Assembly (NCBI RefSeq): GCF_905147365.1
Contig: NC_056425.1
Coordinates: 6,269,501-6,333,500, forward strand
DNA: 64,000 bases
Source: Aricia agestis
Lineage: Eukaryota > Arthropoda > Insecta > Lepidoptera > Lycaenidae
Direction: 5' to 3'
In this document: one piece after another, positions 54,001-64,000 of the stretch
How the letters are laid out: every line of letters starts with the position of its first letter
Numbering within the stretch: position 1 is the stretch's first letter
Notes under the pieces: generated by a model
Databases searched by the model: none
Seen by the model: the letters and a program-made list of their open reading frames with translations, nothing else
What the model was told of the DNA's origin: nothing
Program-made: the position numbers and the translations under genes

Positions 54001-57000
54001 ACTGTGTACTCCTGGAGGTCCCAATTCAGGACGTTTCTGGTGAACAAATATTCCAACATGCCTGTCCCGCACATCATGACTATGGAGAGAAACTTGACAA
54101 GGGTGATCAAGATTATCTGCGCTCGGCCGAAATTAGGGCGTTTCTTGAAACATTCACCGATCATTTCCTTGACGAGAAGTAGATCTAGAACCCGCGTTAC
54201 GCCACCCTGAAACATGAAAAGAATGAAATAAATATTTTTATTTATCTACTACTTCTACTAGATATTGCTCGGGACTCAGCCCCGGATTTATAAATAGGCC
54301 GTTATAGGCCGCGGCCTAGGGGCAGCGTCCATAGATGCCCTACAGATTACGGGGCCGGGGCGGCGGAAATAAAGTGGCCTACACTCATAAAAAATATAGT
54401 GCCAGGACTTGGCATAAATGGAATGCTTCAGCAGATCAGCTTTTTAAGATTCGGCCTTAATATATAGATTAAACGCCATCAAAATTGACCAAGTCTTATA
54501 ATATAGATTCAAGTAGCTCATTTTGACATTACCAAAAACTTTGGACCATAGTAGTACGTACCGTTCAATTTCAACATTGTTAGAGTTTGCCTTTTGATAT
54601 CAGCTGATTATAAAAGGAAAAAAAATATAACACAGCTCGGGACAACGATTGACAGTGTAGGTTACATGAGATGAATCCGATCAAGATATTGTATATTGTG
54701 ACATATCTTTAATGCAACAATGTACACTGATAAATTTAACTTCGGAGTTCCTAAGCGGGCCCCTAGAGGCCTAGACGATCAATTTTATTGCGCAATATGA
54801 CGTATTGTACGATTTTATTGACCGTTTGGGGTTAATATTGAACGCGCCTACCTTTCAATCTTATTGTCAAATAAATTGTTCAATAAAATACTGTCAATAT
54901 TATTGTAGATACTATTGAACTAAGAAAGGGTATAATATATGCCTTTGCCCTGTCAGAAAGCGGGGCCACGATTCTCCAGTGCGGTGCGTCGTTGGAACGA
55001 TTTAACGCATTGTATGATAGGAGCGTTGCAACAACGCACGTCAACACAATAATAATATAATAATTAAGGTGACGCAGCATTAAAGTAAAAAATCGTTTTG
55101 GATATGTTTTAGATCGCTTGTTTTCTATGAGAGGCCGACCCGGCCTCTCATAGAAAACAAGAAATTAAGCAGCAAGAAATGGAAAGGGCGTAAAAGACAA
55201 AAAAAATTTTGGAAGCTTAAATCACTCTCCTCTGTTGGCAAAATTAGAATCCCTGTTTTTATAGAGGTATTTTTGATTAATTATTCTGTGTTATAAAAGT
55301 TGACCAATCGTGTTATGCTATGGGTAGGTAATTCAAAGATAAAGACATGATGGACACTGACAATGAACTTTGATTTCTTAGCTTTAGTCATTGTTGAGAA
55401 AAATCGATATCGCTGCAGCCAAATTATCGAGGCGTCGCGCGCCTCAAGATTAAACAAGTAGAGTAAGAGATTAAAAATGTTGCTTCAATTATTATGACAT
55501 TCAGATATTTAAATCAGTGAGTAATTCAAATTGCGTATGATCATTGATAAGATTTAGATTGAACATTATCTACAATAACGTAGATAATGTTTAATCTAAT
55601 AATTATATTAAAACATGAGAGGATCGAGTAAGTAACTTTGATATCAGCTAACTTTGAGACAGCTTTGCAACATGAGAATCATGGCCAGTAGCGGCGTTGG
55701 GGGACAGGGGAGAAGTTAAGCAACCGCTCAGGGCGCCGAAGGCAACAAAAAGGGGCGCCGCAGGCATGAGGCAAGGCAATCCTTTTGGCTTCGTTGTAAT
55801 TTGTAACAAAACGGGTTGCAAATTTATTTAAAATACTTTCTAGCTAATATAAAATATGACATAATTTCAAAAATTTACCTGCAAAGCGCCAACTAAGGAT
55901 TCAACAATGCAAATGTGAGTAAAAGCATACGCTAATACATTAAAGGAAGCAGCCAATAATAGTAAATTCACATTTCCAAAGGCTAATATAAGGTAGGAGC
56001 TAATCAGGGAGCCAAAAAACGAGCCTAATACTGTGGTCGCATCTAATATTGTCATCCTGTTAACAAACAAATAAAAATTAAAAATAAATATGCTTAATTT
56101 TTATAAAAGCAAATTGTACAGAGGGCTAATAATTTTGTTTAAGACTATGTCCAGTGAACTTAACTTCAGCTGATTATCACTCACTCTAGATAAAGCGACA
56201 CGTGTAGTAAAGGCTTATAAAGTCTTAGTTTAATAGGATTGGCAGTATTATCTGCCTTTGATAATAATGCAAATTCTATATAACACTATTATTTCTATTA
56301 TAAAATGTGTGGCTTTATTCTTAAACAGACAAATGACAATGTATTAGGATTATTTATAAGTAGGTACCTATTATAATATATTGTAATTATTGCAAATAGT
56401 TTAACAATTAAAGAAATATTATGTAGTCTATCCGGTATACTATGAGTGATAATCATTTTGTCATGAGTACAAAATTGTATTAAACATTGTATTTAAGCAC
56501 ACAATAGCACTGCGCAGTAAAAATACCCAATGAAGTAGTTTTATCAACCAACATAAATTAAGGGTCTACACAGACGGACCGCATTTCAACTGCAATCCAA
56601 CTGCAAATTGCAGTTCAAGTGCAGTTTGAATGCAGTTGACACAACTGCAATATGACTGCAATAGAACTGCAAACCAAACGCGCAGTCGGATTGCAGTTCA
56701 GTCGCAGTCGGCATGCAGTCGTGTGAACTGTTTGGTTTGCGGTTCTATTGCAGTCGTGTCAACTGCATTCAAACTGCACTTGAACTGCAATTTGCAGTTG
56801 GATTGCAGATGAAATGCGGTCCGTCTGTGTAGACCCTAATTATTCATGCCTATACTTAAATTATATTAAAGGTAATATTACTCTTATTGAATGAATGTGT
56901 GACATAATATCCTTGGCACCATGACTACATGAAAGGATGGACGAAAGCATATTATGTGTATTATAATAACAAAGCAGTAGCAAGTTACTAGACTCTTAAT

Positions 57001-58014
57001 TAAATGCAAAAGTATGATTTTTGCCTCCACCCCATTTTTACCTAAGTGACGTATTTTCGGGTGTACTTATATCACTGACATAGCAATATGCTCCAGTGAA
57101 CAATACAACAAAACCACCGCTAAAGGAGAATGGTACAACAGTCGCTATAAACCACCATGGACCCAGGGCGTCGGTCACACTGTAGACTACATGAAGCAGG
57201 CTCGTTATAGAAAGACCTTAAACATTTTATAATTGAAAAAGAAGATAATGCCAATATCATAAATAAAAAATATGCAAAGAGCAGGTTTTACTACTTGCGC
57301 AGTAGCTACAAACAGGGCTGTACTAAGTATAAGATTATAACTTACCAAATATTGGCCACACTAGTAGTGGTTTTCTGCCATATGTATCAGACCAAACTCC
57401 AAGAAACAACGATAGGATTGCTGGTCCGATGTACTCTAATACTGTTTTAACTGTTATAACAAATGCAGCATATGCTTGTACATCTTTTTCAAGCCATTGT
57501 GTGGCATTTGATTTTATTGGAGACAGGAATGGCTTGCATTCTTCATGGGTGTGATTCAGTGAGTGCAAGCATGTGCGGTATAAAATAACATTGCTGAGTG
57601 CGGAACCTGAAATGAGAATAATGAAAACTGTTAAAGCAATAGACATCAACAGAACTTTGTAAACATGTTAAGCAATTTTATTACTAAAACCAGAGAATGG
57701 CACTTCAATTTTTGTTATTTTAGATCCTAAAATTATCATACGGAAAATGTAACAGGTGCTGAAAATTTGTAAAAATCACAGGAAAAACAAAGACAGACAA
57801 ACTATTTTAAAACTATTAATTGTGAATGTGATAGAACAAAGTAAGCTAGTCAGGGTAAGCTAGTATAAAAATATTGTAAGAAAAGCAAAGAAAATGTCTT
57901 GAACAATTTACCTGCAACATTTATTGCTATGATGTTCATTAATATTGGCAGTTCTATTGTGGTATTCATTGACCTTTTCGTCAGCGCACTTCTCGCTTGT
58001 TCTCTATCGGCCAT
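51032..58014 (-). CDS. SLC46-like MFS transporter, copy B
   Basis: Tandem paralogue of copy A. Minus-strand exons: 57912-58014, 57346-57606, 57042-57216, 55879-56056, 53828-54206, 52777-53017, 52358-52443, and a tiny terminal 51032-51039 (two codons and stop), giving about 476 aa. If the donor at 52357 is not used, the frame stops at 52332 for about 482 aa. Seen: MADREQARSALTKRS, helix 1, Cys loop (YRTCLHSLNHTHEECK), motif A GVWSDTYGRKPLLVWPIFG with the normal Asp, ALGPWWFIATVVPFSFSGG, RMTILDATTVLGSFFGSLIS, GGVTRVLDLLLVKEMIGECF, YMTKLLPLEDIAKVFAFMCT. Twelve predicted helices; expected to move an organic anion or vitamin with protons, substrate unknown. Confidence 0.85.
51570..51616. repeat. 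Perfect 21-bp hairpin
   Basis: gcctatgtgtcagcaaagagc, loop tcgcg, exact complement. Lies in the putative last intron of copy B. Confidence 0.9.
52358..52443 (-). CDS. Copy B, exon 7 (C-terminal tail)
   Basis: Acceptor tttctag. One base completes the split codon. Encodes VVFGFSWKNSSLPTYERIIN and AQSQEDIA, then donor gtatgt; reading on gives MFKFCAT and TAA at 52332. Confidence 0.75.
52683..52767. repeat. Single end of the 28650 repeat family
   Basis: cgatcgtgggaatcgcagac, acaatagattttcaattgtt, cggcagccggctgccgc. Sits just 3' of exon 6 of copy B. Confidence 0.6.
52777..53017 (-). CDS. Copy B, exon 6 (helices 11-12)
   Basis: 241 nt, like copy A. Encodes CFVSMFKNLSGPLTRSYMTK, LLPLEDIAKVFAFMCTVESL and FPGSIYLLSAMLATFSAIL. 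The donor gtaagt again overlaps an in-frame TAA. Confidence 0.88.
53180..53705. repeat. Interspersed repeat split by a Helitron (copy 1)
   Basis: ggcccctaaacgagcaattttattgtcaa, then the Helitron, then tataacgtattgcg...gggttgatattgaac...ttgtcaaataaactgttcaa. Uninterrupted copy at 54757-54905. Confidence 0.75.
53210..53581 (-). mobile_element. Complete non-autonomous Helitron
   Basis: Minus strand TCTATACTTAATATTATAAA ... cgggcgcagccgcgcgg ... CTAG. Host bases a at 53209 and t at 53582. Boundaries are confirmed by the empty site in the related repeat at 54757-54905. Confidence 0.9.
53828..54206 (-). CDS. Copy B, exon 5 (helices 7-10)
   Basis: 379 nt, one codon longer than copy A. Encodes GGVTRVLDLLLVKEMIGECF, IILITLVKFLSIVMMCGTG, VAFFGGFLGIIVVQKLF and FDMYI. 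The donor is gtaggt, a weak site chosen because phase and length match copy A. Confidence 0.85.
54757..54905. repeat. Interspersed repeat, uninterrupted copy 2
   Basis: gggcccctagaggcctagac, gatcaattttattgcgcaat, gacgtattgtacg, ggggttaatattgaac, ttgtcaaataaattgttcaa. Confidence 0.75.
55117..55161. repeat. Perfect 21-bp hairpin, 3-nt loop
   Basis: cttgttttctatgagaggcc(g), loop acc, exact complement. In an intron of copy B. Confidence 0.9.
55879..56056 (-). CDS. Copy B, exon 4 (helices 5-6)
   Basis: 178 nt. Encodes RMTILDATTVLGSFFGSLIS, SYLILAFGNVNLLLLAASFN and AYAFTHICIVESLVGALQ. Confidence 0.9.
56562..56836. mobile_element. MITE with TGCAG-rich interior, TAA duplication
   Basis: Inverted ends gggtctacacagacggaccg / cggtccgtctgtgtagaccc with TAA on both sides. 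The interior is an inverted array of caactgcaa and ttgcagt words, so almost all of its 275 bp can fold. Confidence 0.85.
57042..57216 (-). CDS. Copy B, exon 3 (helices 3-4)
   Basis: 175 nt. Encodes GLSITSLLHVVYSVTDALGP, WWFIATVVPFSFSGGFVVL and GAYCYVSDISTPENTSLR. Confidence 0.9.
57346..57606 (-). CDS. Copy B, exon 2 (loop, helix 2, motif A)
   Basis: 261 nt. Encodes GSALSNVILYRTCLHSLNHT, SNATQWLEKDVQAYAAFVIT, LEYIGPAILSLFLGVWSDTY and GRKPLLVWPIFG; sequon SNAT in the first loop. Confidence 0.92.
57912..58014 (-). CDS. Copy B, exon 1
   Basis: ATG at 58014. Encodes MADREQARSALTKRSMNTTI and ELPILMNIIAINVAG (helix 1). Phase 1 out, donor gtaaat. Confidence 0.82.
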
Positions 58015-58891
58015 AATTACTGTTTTGAAGCACTTTGTTGGTGAAATCTATATCCAATTTAGCGCCTGCCTATTGTCTCAATTATTTACAAAGAGATATT
58101 AAGGAATTGATAGACGAGTAATAATATGTAATCTTACTGCCCCGAAATTATAATTTGCACAAATATACGAAAAACAATAGATATCACTTACATTTTAATT
58201 AAAACTTATGACGTAAAAGTTTTTTGTTACTAATGTGAGTCATTCCATGAAGAACAACTAAACTCAATACAGAATTTTCATTTCTGTATCACACGACGAC
58301 ACTGTAATGGGATATATTTTAAATATTATAGTTTTTACAGTAAAATGGCCTTGAAGTCACAAAATTTTGTCGAATCCACTTTTGTACAAAGAGGATATAA
58401 ACTGTAACACTTTTGTAAATAAAAATTGAAAACACCGCCTTGGCCGATGGCCCTTGTTAGCTGTCAAGTTGACAACTTATGCTGTCAGCTGCAATTGTCA
58501 TTTCAGATTTCCATAGAGTTAGAGTTTTGCCGAGAATATGAAAGTGTGATGTTGTGTTTTTATATTATTTTCCTAAAATTGTGTTATCTGCGTTTTTCAT
58601 GTGTAATATTGGTAGGATATTAACCATTAGATATTCGTTATCGTGCACAAGTGTAGGAAAGTGATGTAATAACCAGAAACGTGCTCTTTTGTGTTCCCTC
58701 CAAAACTCCATCGAAAGTTTCAGTAAAGCGTCTACCACTTTACTGAATCGACCGACTTGACTTCTTGACTGTATTGACTTTATACTTAGACTTTGACTAG
58801 ACTTTAGACCTGACTGACCTGATGATAGTATAGAAAAAATTGTACTAAAGAATATTGTTTTCCCGCCATAATATTATACTATGATTATACT

Positions 58892-59000
58892 CGACACTGG
58901 CCATGGTTTTTTTTGTTTGTTTGTTTGATTTTTGGCACTGACACCGGCGGTGTACTTTGCCATATACCTGGCCATGGTTATAGCCGAAGTGCCATTAAAA
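58892..59000. repeat. Fragment of the 9273-9608 foldback
   Basis: tcgacactggccatggtttt and tggccatggttatagccgaa then gtgccatt match the foldback in the vasa intron. Confidence 0.6.
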
Positions 59001-59360
59001 GAAGATTTCCATAGTTTTTTTTTAATTCGTCCCGGTCGGGACAGGCAAAGGTTTCCATAGAGTATGAATGTGACACAATATTTTTTGTGAATTATGGTGC
59101 CGGTTGGCAGCGGGCGACATGAAGCGGCAGCAGACGACGTGTCGTCGCGACACTACTGGTTTCTACTTTCTTATACATAGAAAGTAGCTGTTCTTGCCAG
59201 TTTGTGTGGCCCGCTGACAATCGGCACCTTAATTCATAGAAGTACGTCATAAAGTTATACCAACATTTACACAAGCATTTAAAAGCATGCTGCAAACATT
59301 TGGATGAAAATACAAACTTTCAAGCCTCCAGCACCCCCCGATCTCATGAAATAAATTTTT

Positions 59361-59465
59361 TGCAGATGCAAAGGAAACTGTGGAAGCATGTGTGGCTGCA
59401 GAAAAGCAAGCCTGAAATGCTCTACAACTACAGTATGCCTCCATTGTTCTGGCGAAATATACAGT
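59361..59465 (+). pseudogene. Cys-rich (CXC-like) coding remnant
   Basis: One frame reads CRCKGNCGSMCGCRKASLKC then STTTVCLHCSGEIYSN, the spacing of small CXC cysteine clusters that end several transposon-related insect proteins. A possible acceptor tttttgcag precedes it. Nothing coding was found before or after, so it is probably a relic. Confidence 0.4.
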
Positions 59466-60362
59466 AACATGAAAATTTTCTCACATTTTTGTTTAAAACT
59501 TTTTAATTTTTTATTTAGGGTGAAAAGTTATATAAACTTATTTGTAGGCAAAATAATTTGCAACAAATTTTGATTTTACAAATTTTTTGTAAGACGTATA
59601 GTTTCTAAGGTATCGCGAAAATACTGTTGTCACCCCTTTTTCCAAGATGGCGGCCGGGGGACAAGAGTGGCAACTGGCAACCCCACAAACTTGAGGTTAA
59701 GCTTCTATTGTCCCCCCTACATATCTCAAAAATAAAATTGTGTCCTCTAATAAATGCAATATTCGGTCCTTAAATTGTAACATTTCAATGGACTACTTCA
59801 TATTTGTACCTTTAAAAAACTTATTAAATGTCATTTTTTGCTGAGGCTGCTGAGTGCCGAACTGAGGAGTGAAGACTCACTACTCAACATCCAATCAAAT
59901 CTCAAACGCAATGACGTTATTTATTAAATCTGATTCCATGATAACCTAATGAAACAATAGAAATTATTTAAAAGAAACACACCTTCATTAACTAAATTAT
60001 TTTTTATTACTTACAAATGTTGATATAATTTTACATACGATGCAGTCCATTCCTTATCATTCGTTTACTAAATATTTTATATCACAGTCTTTTATGACTT
60101 TCATATTATTAGATACATATTATTCGTAATTTATTTTATTTACTTACTACAAAATTAGTTAAGAATCGGACAAATATTGCTGAAATAAGTATATGTAGTA
60201 TATGGATTGATTGGTCGAAATAGGTTAAATAATTAACCTATTTCGACCAATTAAGCTTCGAAGTACCTAAATTATTGCATTAAATACAGTTTGTGACATT
60301 ATTGCACCAAAAGTTATCTTTATTATAAGTTACAACCAACCTTATGAAATAATATTTTATTC
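59466..60362. other. Intergenic, nothing recognised
   Basis: AT-rich, with one perfect 18-bp hairpin at 60211-60250 (ttggtcgaaataggttaa, loop ataa). No gene seen. Confidence 0.45.
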
Positions 60363-60490
60363 TTTTTTTTATGAAATAAGGGGGCAAACGGGCGAACGGG
60401 TCACCTGATGGAAAGCAACTACCGTCGCCCATGGATACTCGTATCATCAGAAGAGCTGCAGGTGCGTTGCCGGCCTTTTAAGTGGGAATT
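60363..60490 (-). mobile_element. SINE-like retroposon, copy 3 (truncated)
   Basis: Plus strand ttttttttatgaaataaggg, cgggtcacctgatggaaagc, tcgcccatggatactcg, gttgccggccttttaag: only the 3' third of the family remains. Confidence 0.75.
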
Positions 60491-62674
60491 ACGCTCTCTT
60501 CTTACATTCAAGATGAGAGCGTATATATATATAGGTCCGGTATTCGACTTGACTATTTTCTTTAGCTCACTTAGGCTGACTTAAGTCTTACGCTGACCGC
60601 ACGCAAACCGTCAGCCCGAGTATCGAGATGTGTGTTATAACTTATGACTAGGGTTGCCAGACGTATTTCCCGGAATGTCCCGCATTTTAGGCACAGTTTA
60701 AAATGTCCCAGCGGGACTGACTCTGTCCCGTATTTGAACCGTACTTCGTTTTTTCATTATGAAATCGATCCAAATATTCACACATGCAAAGCTCGTAAAA
60801 CCTACCTACTGTTTACATTTCTGACTCGGCTCGACTCGAGCGACTGTGTAGTGTGTTGTTACTAATATGTTAAAACAAATAAAAATATGTTAAAACTGAC
60901 TCGATCCTCGGAAAAATATTAAAAAAAAAACACTAAATAATTTTACTGTCCTGGGTAAACAAATGAAATCCCATATTTTTATTTTTTTTAACCATTTAAC
61001 CATTTGTCCCTTATAGACTAAAAAAAATCTGGCAACCCTATTTATGACTCTACAACTAGCTCCACAATCCTGCATCGCGCTATCAGAGTATTCTAATTGC
61101 CTTGTCATATATACGACAGCTGAACTCTATCTAGCGGGCTCCGGCCTGACCGAGCATACCACCTCGCTCGGTCGGAAGATAATCAATTGCGGCCTCCACG
61201 GATATCTCCACAACATTCTAGGAAGCCTAGCGCTTGAATAACACGTATATTCTGCGCTGATGTTTCATATTATATTTCGGTGTCGGCGCCGACGGTCAGC
61301 GAGCGGTCAGCTTGAACATTTTGCACGAATCCAGGCTGCAGCATTTTTAAGGTTAACACAAATATGATTGAGGATACATTGTAAACTAACCCTAGAATAT
61401 ATTCTACTTAAAAAGTTATTAAAGGCACTATTCGATATGCTGCTGTATAATATTCACAAACTCTTTGTATAAAGTGTACTCAACACAAAACTGTATAAAT
61501 AATTTATAAAATATAAAAATAAAAGTGCCAAAATTGTCTTACAAAATGATTATAACTACTCCATAAGAACAACAGAAAGAGACAAACGATGGGTGTATCT
61601 TTCACTCGAATGTATTGCTAATATCGCGTTTCTACAGGTACCTATGCAATACATTTCAAAATCATTCTTGTCAAATTCCTATTTCAAAATTCAAAACTTC
61701 CTAGCTTGACGTCTTAAATCTGACGCCATATTGTGCAGTGTCCGACTGGAGTGCTCATAGATAAAGTATTATAGTATAGATGTAGACTTAGCCCGTCATC
61801 GCGTGGCCATTTTGTGCTTATTTTCATACAAGTAGTGTCCGTTTATTTTCTTGAATATTTCTATTTGTCGATTATTTCGAAGCACATTATGATACAGGAA
61901 AGAAAGTCAATTAGTTCATGATATCGATTAACTATAGTTCAAGTGATGAGAATCCGTAAACACACATAAAAAGCTATGCAATTTTTATAGCCAAATTATT
62001 AATTGATGTGACATTTTTAGCACTAATGCCTTATATAGCACGAATAAGGGATTAATAAACTTATAAATTATCTTTTTAGCTTACAAAAATACCATTAAAA
62101 AGCTCAAAAAACGTTCAAAACTTACGTATTTAATGTTAAATCCACGTGTTTGAGGCATTCTTTGGCCATTCTTATGGTTTATTATTTTGCGGAACTACAA
62201 AACTCAACAATATCTAGCATTCAATGTTCACTAAAAACCTTTATTAACACTTTTAATACATGAAATGTGCAGACCGACTCCTTGTTATGTCCTACTAAGT
62301 AGGACATAACATTACACGATTTTGACGCTTATACACCGTTAAAAGGCTCTCTCCAGTCTATAGTACCTCAATGGGAGTGCTACTGGTAAGACAAGTGTGA
62401 CGTATTACTTTGACATCCCTACAAAGTCATACACGTCAATGCACTGGCGTATATTTCGGAACAAATCAACAGTATGGCATCGATTCCAGACGTTATGGGC
62501 ACATGCCATACAAAAGCATTCCGAATTCCGAAATGTATCCCACATTTCGGAAATTGGAACTTACCTCTATTATTAGTTCACGCAAATATTTTAAGATCGC
62601 GCGGCAAAAATGGAAGAATGCGCAGTGTTCGATATTCAGGTCTCTTACCCCGTAACTAATAATATTTTGATTTA
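60491..62674. other. Intergenic, nothing firm
   Basis: No exon with convincing splice sites or protein similarity found. A small palindrome (gttatgtcctactaagtagg) lies at 62284-62310. Confidence 0.4.
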
Positions 62675-62885
62675 CGAGTCTGATTAGTTCCAAAATGAGC
62701 CGCAAGTCGCAACACATTGTTGTGCTAGTATAGCTGTGGAGTTCGAAAACCCGTTGAGATCGAATTAGTTCCAAATTGAGCCGCGACCCGATTTTGCGCT
62801 AGTTTATATGTCGGAAGTAGCAAAAGCTGTTGGGATCGAGCTGATTCGATTCTCGATTTGATTATGATTTTGTCAGGAGTAAGGC
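62675..62885. repeat. Repeat related to 31010-31215
   Basis: Two units with gattagttccaaaatgagcc / aattagttccaaattgagcc, then ttgcgctagt, ending gtcaggagtaaggc. Confidence 0.55.
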
Positions 62886-63494
62886 AGCTGGTCTCATTGG
62901 GGAGACAAGGAATGAGCGGGGCGGGTGCGTGCACGGGGACATGCTATTTGTAGATCATTGATCAGACTGGTCGCTATTGGTGGATTACGATCAGACTGTG
63001 ACACGTTATAGTTAGATACTTATTGCACAAATGCGTTGCCCCTCCAGTTATGCCAAACGATCTTAATCACAAAGTAATTAACTTCTATTACCTATTAAGT
63101 TTGCAATTGCAATGGTAGTACAGTCAGAATAATAAAAATACGTGTCGCACTCAGAAACTGCCGCGGTAAAGCATTGCATAGCATTTTTATCAACTAATGC
63201 AATTATAATATGCATACGTCTAGTCACATGCTCACAAACACCATGCCGAAGACTGGCAACGCCGACTGATTTGGTCTGATTGGTCGCCCGCGATAAAAGC
63301 TATGCATTAGCTTAAAAATATTTGTCAAATTACAATTTCAAAAAACACCAAACCCTTATAAATACTTACTTTTATAAGTCTACAGTTCATTCAGACTTAT
63401 TTTACCTCTGCAAGATCATTATTCCGTCAGCATAGGGGTCATAAAACTAACAATATAGCTATATATATAAGTCGTAGAATCCTTTTCTGAATCA

Positions 63495-63567
63495 TCACGA
63501 TTCATTAGTCACGTTCACGGCCTCGTATTCGATCGGTGGACTCCTCCATCGTAGGTACTGCGCGATT
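63495..63567 (-). CDS. Candidate last exon of an unknown minus-strand gene
   Basis: Acceptor attctcaatttccag. Less AT-rich than its surroundings. One frame gives IAQYLRWRSPPIEYEAVNVT then NES and stop (63495-63497). Another gives NRAVPTMEESTDRIRGRERD and stop at 63505-63507. I recognise neither. Upstream exons would lie beyond 64000. Confidence 0.25.
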
Positions 63568-64000
63568 CTGGAAATTGAGAATATTAATTATTATTTTAAG
63601 AAAATTCCATCCACTTATCCATAAAATAGTTTTACCTAAGGTCCAAACAAACATTGCGACACACAAAACTTTAAAATTTTAGCGGCAAATTGAATTACAT
63701 TATATTCGGACTAACTCTATATTTGAATACAGAACAATACTGATTACAAACAACAATAATTTTAATTTCCGCACTGAGAGGCGAATATTAGTTAATGGGA
63801 ACTATATTTTCTATCACCAAAATTTATATTTGTCATCAAGTTGTATCACCTAATAAATAGATCTATCGCCACGAAATATTTTCGTTCTCAGATAAACAAA
63901 AATTGTTCCCAGGTATGAATTATCAAATTAATGTTAATATATTATGTGTAAAATAAGAGATCGATAACCAATAAAATTATATTGCATTACATAAATATAA

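Noticed and set aside
55117..55161. microRNA precursor
   Set aside because: The stem is only 21 bp with a 3-nt loop, too short for an animal pre-miRNA.

Overview
The window looks like lepidopteran (moth or butterfly) nuclear DNA. It is AT-rich and intron-rich. It is packed with short repeats typical of that order: Helitrons with 5' TC...TATAATATTA and 3' CTAG ends, 3-bp-TSD MITEs, tRNA-derived SINE pieces and mariners. No species can be named from sequence alone.

Three protein-coding genes are supported. (1) Plus strand, 1332-21118: the last eleven coding exons of vasa (DEAD-box RNA helicase of germ granules and the piRNA pathway). The frame is open across all junctions (573 whole codons plus stop), from RGG-rich exons through motifs Q to VI to an acidic ...DEEW end. 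The first exon(s) lie upstream of the window or were not found. (2) and (3) Minus strand: two tandem paralogues of the SLC46 family (proton-coupled folate transporter-like, major facilitator superfamily). Copy A runs from 47095 down to 34281 (about 477 aa) and copy B from 58014 down to about 51032 (about 476 aa, or 482 aa with another 3' end). Exons 2, 3, 4 and 6 have identical lengths in the two (261, 175, 178 and 241 nt), so they arose by duplication. Copy A carries Asn where copy B has the usual motif-A Asp. A possible last exon of a fourth, minus-strand gene sits near 63495-63567.

Mobile DNA by region. 1470-4263 (vasa intron): a complete mariner with one frameshift, and MITEs, one of which abuts the next splice acceptor. 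8899-16581 (vasa intron): a nested foldback/MITE, a SINE-like element, and a full-length CR1-type LINE in antisense with both ORFs open. 18047-20164 (vasa intron): Helitron pieces, a duplicated MITE and a decayed mariner. 21119-34280: vasa 3' flank and a dense repeat field (Helitrons, MITEs, a truncated LINE, SINE-like copies). 34375-39113 (last intron of copy A): a long inverted repeat of about 1.15 kb and a hAT-like element holding a dead RNase H-bearing LINE fragment. 39355-57911: further Helitrons and MITEs in the transporter introns, several of them nested. 58015-64000: mostly non-coding.

Several insertions can be proved inside the window because an empty copy of the target is also present. 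The piRNA-pathway gene vasa itself hosts large antisense and inverted transposon sequence in its introns.
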